Origin: Micromonospora sp. WMMD1102
GTDB lineage: Bacteria > Actinomycetota > Actinomycetes > Mycobacteriales > Micromonosporaceae
Assembly: GCF_029626265.1 (NCBI RefSeq)
Contig: NZ_JARUBN010000001.1
Span: forward strand, 4,901,001-4,965,000
Direction: 5' to 3'
Length of the DNA stretch: 64,000 nt
Below the pieces are notes generated by a model that worked only from the letters and a program-made list of their open reading frames with translations, had not been told where the DNA came from and did no database searches. The stretch's first letter is position 1. Every line of letters begins with the position of its first letter. Shown piece after piece: positions 10,410 to 20,478 of this stretch. The position numbers and the translations under genes were made by a program.

Positions 10410-11132
10410 TTAGCTGTTGTTCCAGGCTTCGGCGACGAGGTCGGCTGCCTGGTCCTCCCACTGCGCGTACGCCTGCGGGAAGGCCGACACCTGTACCTTC
10501 TGCGCCGCCACGGTCAACGGCAGATCCCGCCAACCATCAACCTGCGCCAGACCCTTCAGGAACGCGGTCGTCGCATACTCCGGATCGGTGATCTGCTCCA
10601 CCGAACCCCAACCCGACGACGGACGCTGCTGGAACAGCCCCTGCGAGTCATGGTCGTTGCGGTCACCCAGATGACCCAGGTTCTCCAACTTCGACTCCTG
10701 CAGCGAGGTACCCACCGCGATCACCGCGGCACGCTCGTCCATCCCCGCCTTCTTCGTCGCCTTGACAATCGCCCGCACGTTGTCAGCCTGCTCGGCCGAC
10801 AGCGGAATCCGCGACTGCTCACCGGACACACCATGCGGCACGAGGCGGTCCCGCGACGGCTTACCCTTACGATCCTTCTTCCTGTCACCCTTGTCGCTCT
10901 TCTTGTCACCCTTGTCGCCCTTGTGGTCCTTGTCGTTCTTGTGGTCCTTGTCGGCCAGTACCGACTGCGACACCGGCGAACCCACATGCTCCGGGCTGGC
11001 CTGCGCGGCCACGGCCGGGCCGGCAACAGCGCCACCGACGAACGCCAGACCAGCAACACCGAGGGCACCCTTACGAACGATCGACGTCTTCTCGACGGCC
11101 GGAAGCCACCGGCTGAACAGCATCGTGTTCAT
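10410..11132 (-). CDS. Secreted lysozyme-fold (transglycosylase-like) protein
   Basis: 240 aa. A signal peptide (RKGALGVAGLAFVGGAVAGPAVAAQA) is followed by a Lys/Asp-rich low-complexity stretch (about residues 60-92). The lysozyme-like domain has AVIAVGTSLQESKLENL, whose Glu is the likely catalytic residue, and SQGLFQQRPSSGWG. Such domains act on or bind peptidoglycan outside the cell. The ATG at 11130-11132 is preceded by AAGGA at 9 nt. An unusually long leader upstream suggests RNA-level or complex promoter control. It is convergent with the DUF4760-like gene. Confidence 0.8.
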   Translation of the reverse strand: MNTMLFSRWLPAVEKTSIVRKGALGVAGLAFVGGAVAGPAVAAQASPEHVGSPVSQSVLADKDHKNDKDHKGDKGDKKSDKGDRKKDRKGKPSRDRLVPHGVSGEQSRIPLSAEQADNVRAIVKATKKAGMDERAAVIAVGTSLQESKLENLGHLGDRNDHDSQGLFQQRPSSGWGSVEQITDPEYATTAFLKGLAQVDGWRDLPLTVAAQKVQVSAFPQAYAQWEDQAADLVAEAWNNS

Positions 11133-11390
11133 GATGGTCGTCCTTCCAATCGGGGATGAGACACCCGCCAAAGGGGGGACGGCAGGCGCCATCGGAAAAA
11201 CAGAACTCAAGACTTGGCTCGGCCGGGTTACCAGCACCCGCGGGGGACACGGCGCGGTCCGCACTCAGCCGAACACCGTATGTAACGACCGGGGGGCCGG
11301 GATCATTCCCGCCAGCCCAGCTATCTGCCCAGGTCACGGGCGGTACTACTCGGCCGTACGCGTAATGTAACGACCGACCCCCCGCCAACA
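11133..11390 (-). promoter_or_regulatory. Long structured leader/promoter of the lysozyme-fold gene
   Basis: No ORF is credible here. Read on the minus strand, GTCGTTACAT occurs twice, ending near 11280 and 11364, each followed by (T)ACG: promoter or activator-like repeats about 84 bp apart. Closer to the gene a 10-pair hairpin (arms about 11181-11190 and 11160-11169, with wobbles) sits just before the ribosome-binding site. Actinobacterial wall hydrolase genes often carry c-di-AMP (ydaO) riboswitches, but I could not match that consensus confidently. Confidence 0.4.
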
Positions 11391-11481
11391 TTCCGCCGGA
11401 CCGACTCGATCACGAACCCGAACCGGACATCCGACCCGTTTCGTCGCGGTCAACGCGCGGCCAGACGGCACCCCGGACGGA

Positions 11482-11569
11482 GACTGTCGAGCTGCCCCGC
11501 CCGTGCGCCCACCACCCCGCGACAACGCCCGAAATGTCGCGCCCCGTCCATGCACCCAGCTCGACAGTC
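11482..11569. repeat. 88-bp element with 13-bp terminal inverted repeats
   Basis: GACTGTCGAGCTG at 11482-11494 is exactly inverted at 11557-11569. Nested inside is CGCGACA (11518-11524) against TGTCGCG (11535-11541). It lies in the 511-bp gap between the lysozyme-fold gene and uvrC and has no coding potential. It could be a MITE-like remnant or a structured RNA. Confidence 0.6.
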
Positions 11570-11643
11570 CGCACGCGAGGTATCCCCCAGCGGCAAGGAA
11601 GCGGCCCCACGTGCCCCGCGCCGGCAGGACCGGGGAGTGCTCG

Positions 11644-13578
11644 TCACGCCTGGGGAGTACTCCCCGGGTTCAGCGCCGCCACGATCGCCTCGGCGGTGCG
11701 CCGGCCCACCCCCGGCACCTCGGCGATCTCGTCCACCGTCGCCGCCGACAGCCGCTTCATCGAGCCGAAGTGCCGCAGCAGCGCCTTGCGGCGTACCTCG
11801 CCGAGGCCGGGAACCTGGTCGAGGCCCGAGACGGTCATCCGCTTGGAACGGCGTTGCCGGTGGAACGTGATGGCGAACCGGTGCGCCTCGTCCCGGACCC
11901 GTTGCAGCAGATAGAGCCCCTCGGAGGTGCGGGGCAGGACGACCGGGAACTCGTCGCCGGGCAGCCACACCTCCTCCAGCCGCTTGGCCAGCCCGCAGAG
12001 CGCGATGTCGTCCAGGCCCAGCTCGGCGAAGACCTCGGCCGCCGCCGCGACCTGCGGCTGCCCGCCGTCCACCACCACCAACTGCGGCGGGTACGCGAAC
12101 TTGCGCGGCCGACCGGTGGTCGGGTCGATGCCCGGCCGGTCCGGATCGGACGCCATCTCGTCGCCGATCTCGCCGGTCTCGCCCCTGGCCTGGAGGTAGC
12201 GGGCGAACCGCCGCCGCAGCACCTCGGTCAGCGCCGACAGGTCGTCGGTGGCACCGCGCACCACGAACCGCCGGTATTCACTCTTGCGCGCCAGCCCGTC
12301 CTCGAAGACGACCATGCTGGCCACCACGTCGGTGCCCTGGATCTGCGACACGTCGTAGCACTCGATGCGCAGCGGCGCGCTGCGCAGCCCGAGCGCCTCG
12401 GTGATCTCGTCCAGCGCCTCGCTGCGGGTGGTCAGGTCACCGGCCCGGCGCAGCTTGTGCCGGGTCAGCGCCTCGGCGGCGTTCCGGGCCACCGTCTCCA
12501 GCAGTGCCTTCTTGTCGCCGCGCTGCGGCACCCGCAGGGCCACCTTGCTGCCCCGGCGCGCCGACAGCCACTCGGCAAGCGCGTCGACGTCCGCCGGCAG
12601 CGCGGGCACCAGCAGCTCGCGGGGGACGTCGCCCTCCCCCTCTGCCTCCCCGTAGACCTGGGAGCAGAAGTGGTGCACGAGATCCCCGGTGGTCAGGTCC
12701 TCGACCTTCTCCACCACCCAGCCGCGCTGGCCGCGTACCCGGCCGTCCCGGACGTGGAAGACCTGGACTGCCGCCTCCAGCGGGTCCTCGGCGAAGGCCA
12801 CCACGTCGGCGTCGGTGCCGTCGCCGAAGACCACTGTCTGCTTCTCCATCGCCCGGCGCAGCGCCACGACGTCGTCGCGCAGCCGGGCGGCCCGCTCGAA
12901 CTCCAGCGCGGCGCTGGCCTCGCCCATCTCGCGTTCCAGCCGGCGGACCATCTGGTCGGTGCGGCCAGCCATGAAGTCGCAGAACTCGTCGACGATGCCG
13001 CGGTGCTCCTGCGCCGAGGTCCGGCCGACGCAGGGCGCCGAGCACTTGCCGATGTCGCCGAGCAGGCAGGGCCGGCCGATCTGGGCCTGCCGCCGGAAGA
13101 CCCCGGCCGAGCAGGTCCGGGCCGGGAAGACCCGGAGCAGCAGGTCGAGCGTCTCGCGGATCGCCCAGGCGTGCGAGTACGGCCCGAAGTAGCGCACCCC
13201 CTTGCGCTTGGCGCCCCGCATCACCTGGAGCCGGGGGAACTCCTCGTCGAGGGTGACGGCGAGATAGGGGTACGACTTGTCGTCCCGGTACCGCACGTTG
13301 AACCGGGGGTCGTACTGCTTGATCCAGAGATACTCGAGTTGCAGCGCCTCGACCTCGGTGCCGACGGTGACCCAGTCCACGCTGCCGGCGGTGCTGACCA
13401 TCTGCTGGGTGCGCTGGTGCAGGTTCCACAGGTCGCCGAAGTAGGAGTTGAGCCGGCTGCGCAGGCTCTTCGCCTTGCCGACGTAGATCACCCGGCCGCT
13501 CGGGTCGCGGAATCGGTAGACCCCGGGCAGGTCGGGGATCGTGCCCGGTGCCGGGCGATAGGTAGCGGGATCGGGCAC
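11644..13578 (-). CDS. uvrC: Excinuclease ABC subunit C
   Basis: 644 aa. GIY-YIG nuclease domain at residues 10-95 ([25 protein letters not shown]), a UVR motif near 200-235 ([17 protein letters not shown]), the RNase H-like second nuclease domain ([33 protein letters not shown]) and C-terminal helix-hairpin-helix repeats ([29 protein letters not shown]). UvrC makes both incisions in nucleotide excision repair. The GTG at 13576-13578 fits the family start; the frame stays open further upstream. Confidence 0.95.
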   Translation of the reverse strand: MPDPATYRPAPGTIPDLPGVYRFRDPSGRVIYVGKAKSLRSRLNSYFGDLWNLHQRTQQMVSTAGSVDWVTVGTEVEALQLEYLWIKQYDPRFNVRYRDDKSYPYLAVTLDEEFPRLQVMRGAKRKGVRYFGPYSHAWAIRETLDLLLRVFPARTCSAGVFRRQAQIGRPCLLGDIGKCSAPCVGRTSAQEHRGIVDEFCDFMAGRTDQMVRRLEREMGEASAALEFERAARLRDDVVALRRAMEKQTVVFGDGTDADVVAFAEDPLEAAVQVFHVRDGRVRGQRGWVVEKVEDLTTGDLVHHFCSQVYGEAEGEGDVPRELLVPALPADVDALAEWLSARRGSKVALRVPQRGDKKALLETVARNAAEALTRHKLRRAGDLTTRSEALDEITEALGLRSAPLRIECYDVSQIQGTDVVASMVVFEDGLARKSEYRRFVVRGATDDLSALTEVLRRRFARYLQARGETGEIGDEMASDPDRPGIDPTTGRPRKFAYPPQLVVVDGGQPQVAAAAEVFAELGLDDIALCGLAKRLEEVWLPGDEFPVVLPRTSEGLYLLQRVRDEAHRFAITFHRQRRSKRMTVSGLDQVPGLGEVRRKALLRHFGSMKRLSAATVDEIAEVPGVGRRTAEAIVAALNPGSTPQA

Positions 13579-13643
13579 GGCGCCAAGCCTAAACCCCGGC
13601 TGGGACAACACCCGGCGCGCTGCGGCACCGGCGAGGACGACGA

Positions 13644-13688
13644 CGCCCGGCGCTGCGGAGGCGGAGAGCCGCACCGCAGCACCGGGCG
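13644..13688 (-). terminator. Hairpin after the Rieske gene
   Basis: Arms 13644-13658 and 13674-13688 form a 15-bp stem with one mismatch. It lies 12 bp after the Rieske stop and upstream of uvrC, so uvrC probably has its own promoter. Confidence 0.6.
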
Positions 13689-13700
13689 TTCCGGGGAGGA

Positions 13701-14186
13701 TCAGGCCAGCACGATGTTGTCCCCGTCGACGGTGACCTTCTTCTCCGGCAGCGGCTTGTTGGCCGGGCCGCCCTTGGGCGAACCGTCCGCCACGGAGAAC
13801 TTGCTGAAGTGGCAACTACAGTTGATCGTGCCCCCGTCGACCCCGGTCACCGGGCACTGCTGGTGGGTGCAGATCGAGCTGAAGGCCTTGAACTCGCCCT
13901 CGGTCGGCTGGGTGACCACGACCTGCTGGTCGGCGAAGATCTTGCCGCCGCCGACCGGGATCTCGCTCTTCTTGGCCAGCGGGGCGGCGGCGCCGCCCTC
14001 GGCCGGAGCGCTCGCCGAACCGCTGGGGGCCGGAGCGCCGCCGGACGGGCTGCTTCCGGTGCCGTCGAGGGCGTCGTCGTCGCCGGTGCCGCAGGCGGCC
14101 AGCACCACCGACACGCCCACCGCACCCGCACCCGCCAACAGCGCCCGGCGGGTCTGCGTGCCCGGCCCGGTCAGTTCGTCACTCAT
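13701..14186 (-). CDS. Secreted Rieske [2Fe-2S] lipoprotein-like protein
   Basis: 161 aa. The N-terminus has a twin-arginine motif ([13 protein letters not shown]) and a lipobox (VVLAAC, Cys near 32), then a Ser/Gly/Ala linker to about residue 70. The C-terminal Rieske fold has the cluster ligands CTHQQC and CSCHFSKF. It is probably a Tat-exported, lipid-anchored electron-transfer protein; the partner is unknown. Similar small Rieske proteins lie beside uvrA/uvrC in other actinobacteria. ATG 14184-14186. Confidence 0.85.
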   Translation of the reverse strand: MSDELTGPGTQTRRALLAGAGAVGVSVVLAACGTGDDDALDGTGSSPSGGAPAPSGSASAPAEGGAAAPLAKKSEIPVGGGKIFADQQVVVTQPTEGEFKAFSSICTHQQCPVTGVDGGTINCSCHFSKFSVADGSPKGGPANKPLPEKKVTVDGDNIVLA

Positions 14187-14280
14187 GCCTAGCCTTCCTC
14201 TTCGGCGCCGCGCCCTGGTCGTCCGCGGCCACGTCCGAAGACACGGATATATCCACCAACCGGTTCAACCGGGACCGGGG

Positions 14281-17200
14281 TCAGGACTTTCCGGTACGCC
14301 GCCCGCCCGCCGCCGCACTCTTCGCAGCCGCGCTCTTCCCGGCCGTCGTACTCTTCGCCGCCGCCGTGCTCTTCGCAGCCGGGGCCTTCGCGGTCCTGCC
14401 CGCGCGGGCGGCGGCGCCCTTCACGGTACCGCCGCCGGACCGGCCGTTGCCGGCCTTCGCGGTACCGTCGGCTGCTCCGGTCGGACCGCCGTTCTCCCTG
14501 GTGGTGCCGGTGTTCGTGGCGGTGCCGTTGGCCCTGGCGGCCCGGACGGTCGCCGCGCTCGCGCCCCGGGGCGGCCCGGTCAGCCCGAGCACCGGCCGGA
14601 GGTACTGGCCGGTGTGGCTCTCCGGCACCTCCGCCAGCTCTTCCGGGGTGCCGGCGGCCAGCACCGTGCCACCCCGGTGCCCGCCCTCCGGACCCATGTC
14701 GACGAGCCAGTCGGCGGTCTTGATCACGTCGAGGTTGTGCTCGATGACGATCACCGTGTTGCCCTTGTCGACCAGGCTGTCCAGCACCCCGAGCAGCTTG
14801 CGGATGTCCTCGAAGTGCAGCCCGGTGGTCGGCTCGTCGAGCACGTACACCGTCCGGCCGGTGGAGCGCTTCTGCAACTCGGAGGCGAGCTTGACCCGCT
14901 GCGCCTCGCCACCGGAGAGGGTCGGCGCCGGCTGGCCGAGCCGGACGTAGCCGAGGCCGACGTCGACAAGGGTCTTCAGGTGCCGGTGAATGGCCGGGAT
15001 CGCCGAGAAGAACTCGGCCGCCTCCTCGATCGGCATCTCCAGGATGTCGGAGACCGTCCGCCCCTTGTAGTGCACCTCCAGGGTCTCCCGGTTGTAGCGG
15101 GCACCCTTGCAGACCTCGCACGGCACGTAGACGTCCGGTAGGAAGTTCATCTCGATCTTGATCGTGCCGTCACCGCTGCACGCCTCGCACCGGCCGCCCT
15201 TGACGTTGAAGGAGAACCGGCCCGGCCCGTACCCCCGGACCTTCGCCTCGGTGGTCTCGGCGAAGAGCTTGCGGACGTGGTCCCAGACCCCGGTGTACGT
15301 CGCCGGGTTCGACCTCGGGGTCCGCCCGATCGGCGACTGGTCCACCCCGACCACCTTGTCGACGTTGTCGATGCCGATGATCCGGGTGTGCCGTCCCGGC
15401 ACCAGCCGGGCCCCGTTGATCTGGTTGGCCAGTACGGCGTAGAGGATGTCGTTGACAAGTGTCGACTTGCCGGAGCCGCTGACCCCGGTGACCGCGATGA
15501 ACTGCCCGAGCGGGAACGGGACGGTGAGGTTGCGCAGGTTGTGCTCGCGGGCGCCCTGCACCACCAGCTCCCGCCCCGGCGTCTGCGGCCGGCGCCCCTT
15601 CGGGGTCGGAATCGACCGGCGGCCGGAGAGGTACGCCCCGGTCACCGACTCGGTGTTGGCCAGCAGCTCCGGCACCGAACCGCTGTGCACGATCTTGCCG
15701 CCGTGCTCACCGGCCCCCGGCCCGATGTCGACGATCCAGTCCGCCGTCCGGATGGTGTCCTCGTCGTGCTCCACCACGATCAGCGTGTTGCCCAGCCCCT
15801 TGAGCCGGACCAGCGTCTCGATCAGCCGGTGGTTGTCCCGCTGGTGCAGCCCGATCGACGGCTCGTCCAGCACGTAGAGGACCCCGACCAGGCCGGAGCC
15901 GATCTGGGTGGCGAGCCGGATCCGCTGCGCCTCGCCGCCGGAGAGGGTGCCGGCCGGCCGGTCCAGCGAGAGGTAGTCCAGGCCGACGTCGACCAGGAAG
16001 CGGAGCCGGGCGTTGATCTCCTTGAGCACCCGCTCGGCGATCATCTTCTGCCGGTCGGTCAGGGTCATCCCGCCGAGCAGTTCGGCGCACTCGCCGACCG
16101 AGAGCGCGCAGACCTCGGCGATGTTCCGGCCGCCCAGGGTGACCGCCAGCACCTCCGGCTTGAGCCGGCTGCCCCGGCAGACCGGGCAGGGCACGTCCCG
16201 CATGTACCCCTCGTACTTGTCCCGGGACCAGTCCGACTCGGTGTCGTTGTGCCGCCGCTCGATCCACTGCACCACGCCCTCGAAGCCGGTGTAGTAGGAG
16301 CGCTCGCGGCCGTACTTGTTGCGGTAGCGCACGTGCACCTGGTCGCCGGAGCCGTGCAGGACGGTCTTCTGCGCCCGGGACGGCAGCGCCCGCCACGGGG
16401 TGTCCAGGTCGAAGTGCTCGGCCTCGCCCAGCGCCTCCAGCAGCCGGAGGAAGTATTCCTGGGTCTGCCCGCCGGCCCACGGCGCGACGGCACCCTCGCG
16501 CAGCGTCCGCTCCGGGTCGGGCACGACGAGTTCGGCGTCGACCTCCTTCTTGGTGCCCAGCCCGGTGCACTCCGGGCAGGCGCCGTACGGTGCGTTGAAG
16601 GAGAAGACCCGGGGTTCGAGGTCCTCGATCGCCAGCGGGTGGTCGTTGGGGCAGGCCAGGTGCTCGGAGTAGCGCCGCTCCCGGGCCGGGTCGTCCTCCG
16701 GCAGGTCGACGAAGTCGAGCAGCACCAGCCCGCCGGAGAGCCCGAGCGCGGACTCCACCGAGTCGGTGAGCCGCTGCTTGGCGCCCGCCTTGACGGTGAG
16801 CCGGTCCACCACCACCTCGATGGTGTGCTTCTCCTGCTTCTTCAGCTTCGGCGGCTCGGTCAGCGGGTGGACCACCCCGTCGACCCGGGCCCGGGCGTAT
16901 CCCTTGGCCTGGAGTTCGGCGAAGAGGTCGACGTACTCGCCCTTGCGGCCGCGGATCACCGGGGCGAGCACCATGAACCGGGTGCCCTCCTCCATCGCCA
17001 GCACCCGGTCGACGATCTGCTGCGGGCTCTGCTTGGAGATCTTCTGGCCGCAGACCGGGCAGTGCGGCTCGCCGACCCGGGCGAAGAGCAGCCGGAGGTA
17101 GTCGTAGACCTCGGTGATGGTGCCGACCGTCGAGCGCGGGTTGCGCGAGGTCGACTTCTGGTCGATCGAGACGGCCGGGCTGAGCCCCTCGATGAAGTCG

Positions 17201-17421
17201 ACGTCCGGCTTGTCCATCTGGCCGAGGAACTGCCGGGCGTACGACGACAGCGACTCGACGTAACGCCGCTGGCCCTCGGCGAAGATGGTGTCGAAGGCCA
17301 GGCTGGACTTTCCGGAACCGGAGAGCCCGGTAAAGACGATCATGGCGTCGCGCGGCAGGTCGAGGTTGACGTCGCGCAGGTTGTGTTCACGCGCGCCACG
17401 GATGATCAGTCGGTCGGCCAC
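14281..17421 (-). CDS. uvrA: Excinuclease ABC subunit A
   Basis: 1046 aa. Two ABC modules: Walker [11 protein letters not shown] near residue 33 and [10 protein letters not shown] near residue 645, with signature motifs [12 protein letters not shown] and [12 protein letters not shown]. Zinc sites include CPVCG and CEVCKG. UvrA scans DNA for damage and loads UvrB. The last 80 or so residues are an Ala/Lys/Thr-rich tail ([20 protein letters not shown]) beyond the usual end at about 960, probably disordered and DNA-binding. No clear LexA box was seen upstream. ATG 17419-17421. Confidence 0.97.
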   Translation of the reverse strand: MADRLIIRGAREHNLRDVNLDLPRDAMIVFTGLSGSGKSSLAFDTIFAEGQRRYVESLSSYARQFLGQMDKPDVDFIEGLSPAVSIDQKSTSRNPRSTVGTITEVYDYLRLLFARVGEPHCPVCGQKISKQSPQQIVDRVLAMEEGTRFMVLAPVIRGRKGEYVDLFAELQAKGYARARVDGVVHPLTEPPKLKKQEKHTIEVVVDRLTVKAGAKQRLTDSVESALGLSGGLVLLDFVDLPEDDPARERRYSEHLACPNDHPLAIEDLEPRVFSFNAPYGACPECTGLGTKKEVDAELVVPDPERTLREGAVAPWAGGQTQEYFLRLLEALGEAEHFDLDTPWRALPSRAQKTVLHGSGDQVHVRYRNKYGRERSYYTGFEGVVQWIERRHNDTESDWSRDKYEGYMRDVPCPVCRGSRLKPEVLAVTLGGRNIAEVCALSVGECAELLGGMTLTDRQKMIAERVLKEINARLRFLVDVGLDYLSLDRPAGTLSGGEAQRIRLATQIGSGLVGVLYVLDEPSIGLHQRDNHRLIETLVRLKGLGNTLIVVEHDEDTIRTADWIVDIGPGAGEHGGKIVHSGSVPELLANTESVTGAYLSGRRSIPTPKGRRPQTPGRELVVQGAREHNLRNLTVPFPLGQFIAVTGVSGSGKSTLVNDILYAVLANQINGARLVPGRHTRIIGIDNVDKVVGVDQSPIGRTPRSNPATYTGVWDHVRKLFAETTEAKVRGYGPGRFSFNVKGGRCEACSGDGTIKIEMNFLPDVYVPCEVCKGARYNRETLEVHYKGRTVSDILEMPIEEAAEFFSAIPAIHRHLKTLVDVGLGYVRLGQPAPTLSGGEAQRVKLASELQKRSTGRTVYVLDEPTTGLHFEDIRKLLGVLDSLVDKGNTVIVIEHNLDVIKTADWLVDMGPEGGHRGGTVLAAGTPEELAEVPESHTGQYLRPVLGLTGPPRGASAATVRAARANGTATNTGTTRENGGPTGAADGTAKAGNGRSGGGTVKGAAARAGRTAKAPAAKSTAAAKSTTAGKSAAAKSAAAGGRRTGKS

Positions 17422-17584
17422 TGTCCGCGCACTCCCGGGGAGGAAAAGTATGTTCTGTCCGATTTGCTGGCGCAGAGAAGCGCCTCGGCAACTCTAGCCC
17501 CGGGGTACGACAGTTTCCCGCGCCGTCAAATTCCCGCAGCTCAGCCGCGGCACCGCCATCGACCGACCGCGACCGAGCCCTGAC

Positions 17585-18655
17585 TCACCGCCCCGGACGA
17601 CCCCGACTCCGCTGCTCCTTGCGAATCCGCTTCCATTTGTACCGCTCCTCGGCGGCCAGCCGCGCGTCCCGTCGGCGTGTCTCGTACGCCACCTCGCGCT
17701 GGAGCTTCTGCCAACTCTCCCAGCGCCGCGGGCTCAGCTCGCCGCTCTCCAGCGCGATCTGCACCACGCACCCCGGCTCGCCCCGGTGCGCGCAGTCAGC
17801 GAACCGGCAGGCCGCGACGAGTTCCGCCACATCGGCGAAGGCCCGGTCCAGCCCGGCCGCCGCGTCCAGCAGACCCACCGCCCGCACCCCCGGGGTGTCC
17901 AGCACCGCTCCCCCGCCCGAAATCGGGATGAGTTGCCGGTGCGTGGTGGTGTGCCGGCCCTTACCGTCCACCCCGCGTACCCCCTGTGTCGTCATCACGG
18001 TCGCCCCGGCCAGGGCGTTCACCAGTGTCGACTTGCCGGCGCCGGAGGGCCCGAGCAGCGCCAGCGTACGGCCGGGCGCCACCCACGGGCGCAGCTCGGC
18101 CAACCCGGTGCCGCGCTGTGCGCTTACCGGCAGCACCGCCACGCCCGGGGCCGCCCGGCCGAGCTGGTCGGCCATCGCCGCCGGGTCGGCGACCAGGTCG
18201 CACTTGGTGAGCACCAGCAGTGGGGTGGCGCCGGACTCCCAGGCCAGCGCGAGCAGCCGCTCGATCCGGGCCACGTCCGGCGACGGGTGCAGTGGCTCGA
18301 CCACCGCCACGCCGTCCGCGTTGGCCGCCAGCACCTGACCGGTCGAGTCCTTGTCGGCGGTCCGCCGCACGATCGCGGTACGCCGGGGCAGCACCGCCTG
18401 CACCGTCAGCCGCCGGTCCGGCCAGTGCCGGACCAGCACCCAGTCACCGGCACACGGCAGGTTGGCCGCGTCCCGGGCCGCCGCGACCAGCAGGCCGCCG
18501 CCGAGACTGGCCCGCAGCGGCCCGCTCGCGCAGAGCACCGTGCAGATTCCCCGGTCGGCCCGGACCACCCGGCCGGGTCGGAGGTCGTCGCCGCGTTCGG
18601 GGTACGCCGCGGCCAGTGTCGCGTCCCAACCGAGGGACGCCAGATCGAAGGTCAT
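17585..18655 (-). CDS. rsgA: Ribosome small subunit-dependent GTPase A
   Basis: 356 aa. N-terminal OB-like domain, then a circularly permuted GTPase domain with motif order G4 (LTKCD), G1 (GPSGAGKSTLVN), G3 (LDTPGVR), the RsgA hallmark. A zinc site follows (CRFADCAHRGEPGC) and a basic C-terminus (YKWKRIRKEQRSRGR). RsgA helps mature the 30S subunit. The reading frame stays open upstream, but ATG 18653-18655 (MTFDLASLGWD) matches the normal start. Divergent from the MDMPI-like gene. Confidence 0.93.
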   Translation of the reverse strand: MTFDLASLGWDATLAAAYPERGDDLRPGRVVRADRGICTVLCASGPLRASLGGGLLVAAARDAANLPCAGDWVLVRHWPDRRLTVQAVLPRRTAIVRRTADKDSTGQVLAANADGVAVVEPLHPSPDVARIERLLALAWESGATPLLVLTKCDLVADPAAMADQLGRAAPGVAVLPVSAQRGTGLAELRPWVAPGRTLALLGPSGAGKSTLVNALAGATVMTTQGVRGVDGKGRHTTTHRQLIPISGGGAVLDTPGVRAVGLLDAAAGLDRAFADVAELVAACRFADCAHRGEPGCVVQIALESGELSPRRWESWQKLQREVAYETRRRDARLAAEERYKWKRIRKEQRSRGRPGR

Positions 18656-18875
18656 CTCAACCCTTGTCGTCAGAGGTGGATTCAGCAGTCGAATCCAGAA
18701 GTGGAAACGGTGACAACGCGCACGTCGTCCGCATGCCTCCCACCTCCTCACGCTCACGGGTGTGCCCTCGAACGGTAGGTCTGGTCCGGCCGGACCGAAA
18801 GCCAATTCCGGCTCCGCCACTCCCGGCGGAAGGCGTCCCGGCCCCGCCGACCGGCGACCGCTATCGTCGTGAGTC

Positions 18876-19631
18876 GTGACACTCGACCCACTCGCGCTGC
18901 TGCCCGAGGTGGACCGGGCGACCGAGCGGCTGTTGCGGACCGTCGACAGGCTCGACGACGCGGCGACCGGCGAACCGTCCCTGCTCCCCGGCTGGACCCG
19001 GGGCCACGTGCTCAGCCATCTCGCCCGCAGCGCCGACAGCCTGGTCAACCTGCTGACCTCGGCGCGTACCGGGGAGGACGTCCCGCAGTACCCGAGCCCG
19101 GCCGCCCGGAACGCGGACATCGCGGCCGGCTCGGCCCGGCCGGTCGGCACCCAGCTCGCCGACCTGCGGGACAGCGCCCGGCGCTTCGCCGAGGCGGCCG
19201 GTGAGCTGCCGGCACCGGCGTGGGCCGCCCAGGTCCGCTCGATTCGTGGGCTCCGCCCGGCCGCCACCCTGGTCTGGGCCCGGCTGCGCGAGGTGGAGGT
19301 GCACCACGTCGACCTCGACGCCGGTTACCGGACCGCCGACTGGCCGGACGCGTTCGGCCAGCGGCTGCTGCACGAGGTGGTGCACGACCTGGCCCACCGG
19401 GACGACCCACCCGCCCTGGTGCTGGTGCCGGCGGAGACCGGGCAACCGCTGACCGTGCACAGCGGCCGGGGCGGGCCGGTCGGCGTGCCGACGGCGGACG
19501 GCGGCCCGGAACTGCGCACCGTCGCCGGCCCGGCGCACGAGCTGGCGGGCTGGCTGACCGGCCGGAGCGGCGGCGACGGCCTGGTCGTCACGCCCGCCGG
19601 GCCGCTGCCGGCACCTCCGCCCTGGATCTGA
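18876..19631 (+). CDS. Maleylpyruvate isomerase/DinB-family mycothiol-dependent protein
   Basis: 251 aa. Residues 1-150 are the MDMPI N-terminal four-helix (DinB-like) domain: LLPGWTRGHVLSHLARSADSLVNLL and WARLREVEVHHVDLDAGY supply the conserved metal-ligand histidines. The C-terminal part resembles the MDMPI C domain. Such proteins use mycothiol as cofactor; the substrate here is unknown. GTG start at 18876. It is followed at 126 bp by an MBL-fold gene, a pairing common near uvrA in actinobacteria. Confidence 0.8.
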   Translation: MTLDPLALLPEVDRATERLLRTVDRLDDAATGEPSLLPGWTRGHVLSHLARSADSLVNLLTSARTGEDVPQYPSPAARNADIAAGSARPVGTQLADLRDSARRFAEAAGELPAPAWAAQVRSIRGLRPAATLVWARLREVEVHHVDLDAGYRTADWPDAFGQRLLHEVVHDLAHRDDPPALVLVPAETGQPLTVHSGRGGPVGVPTADGGPELRTVAGPAHELAGWLTGRSGGDGLVVTPAGPLPAPPPWI

Positions 19632-19757
19632 ACCCGCCGGACCCCCAGGCACCCGGCCCTCGACGGGACGACCCGACCTCTGGTTCGGCCCCGCCTCTCG
19701 ACGGGAACGACCCGACCCGCCCGACCCTGATCCGCCGACAACCCGGAGGCACCGAAG

Positions 19758-20411
19758 ATGAGTTACACCGGCAACGTCGCCGCCGACGGCCCGCCCGACG
19801 TACGCGAGCTGAGCGGCCTCACGGTCAGCAAGCTCTCGGTCGGCCCGATGGACAACAACGCCTACCTGCTGCGCTGCACCGCCACCGGCGAGCAGGTCCT
19901 GATCGACGCGGCCAACGAGGCGCCCCGGCTGCTGGAACTCGTCGGCGAGGGCGGGCTGGCCGCCGTGGTCACCACGCACCGGCACATGGACCACTGGGTC
20001 GCCCTGGAGGAGGTGGTGGCGAGCACCGGGGCCCGGTCGCTGGTGCACGCCGCCGACGCGGACGGCCTGCCGATCGACTCCGAGCCGCTCGCCGAGGGCG
20101 ACCGGGTCCGGGTCGGTGACCGCGAACTCGAAGTGATCCACATCGTCGGGCACACCCCGGGCTCCGTCGCGCTGCTCTACCGGGACGAGACGGACGGCCT
20201 CCACCTGTTCACCGGCGACTCGCTCTTCCCCGGCGGGGTCGGCAACACCGACCGCGACCCGGTGCGGTTCGGCTCGCTGATCGACGACGTGGAGCACAAG
20301 ATCTTCGACCGGCTGCCGGACGAGACCTGGTTCTATCCGGGACACGGCCGGGACAGCACGCTCGGCACCGAACGGCCGTCGCTACCGGAGTGGCGCGCCC
20401 GGGGCTGGTGA
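19758..20411 (+). CDS. MBL-fold metallo-hydrolase, glyoxalase II-like
   Basis: 217 aa. The metal motif is TTHRHMDHW (HxHxDH), further ligands are in HIVGHTPGS and FTGDSLFPGG, and the last His in YPGHGRDS. This is the dinuclear metal set of the hydroxyacylglutathione hydrolase group; in a mycothiol organism it may act on mycothiol thioesters (inference). ATG start; a direct sequence echo (CTCGACGGGA) occurs twice in the upstream gap without obvious meaning. Confidence 0.85.
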   Translation: MSYTGNVAADGPPDVRELSGLTVSKLSVGPMDNNAYLLRCTATGEQVLIDAANEAPRLLELVGEGGLAAVVTTHRHMDHWVALEEVVASTGARSLVHAADADGLPIDSEPLAEGDRVRVGDRELEVIHIVGHTPGSVALLYRDETDGLHLFTGDSLFPGGVGNTDRDPVRFGSLIDDVEHKIFDRLPDETWFYPGHGRDSTLGTERPSLPEWRARGW

Positions 20412-20464
20412 ACCCCCGGCGGGTACCGGGGATGGCGGCCGTTGGCGAGCTTGGCTAATGAGTG

Positions 20465-20478
20465 TAGCTTTTAAGCTA
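20465..20478 (+). promoter_or_regulatory. Palindromic site overlapping a start codon
   Basis: TAGCTT-TT-AAGCTA, a perfect 6-2-6 inverted repeat whose last base is the A of the ATG at 20478. It is A/T-rich in a G/C-rich context, so it probably acts as -10/operator of a leaderless gene. Confidence 0.5.

Noticed and set aside
11503..15141. Very long plus-strand open frame opposite uvrC/uvrA
   Set aside because: It is antisense to strongly supported uvrC, Rieske and uvrA genes; composition is typical of high-GC shadow frames and no family motif is present.
17422..17584. LexA/SOS box upstream of uvrA
   Set aside because: A TATGTTCT-like fragment is present but not the palindromic actinobacterial SOS consensus.
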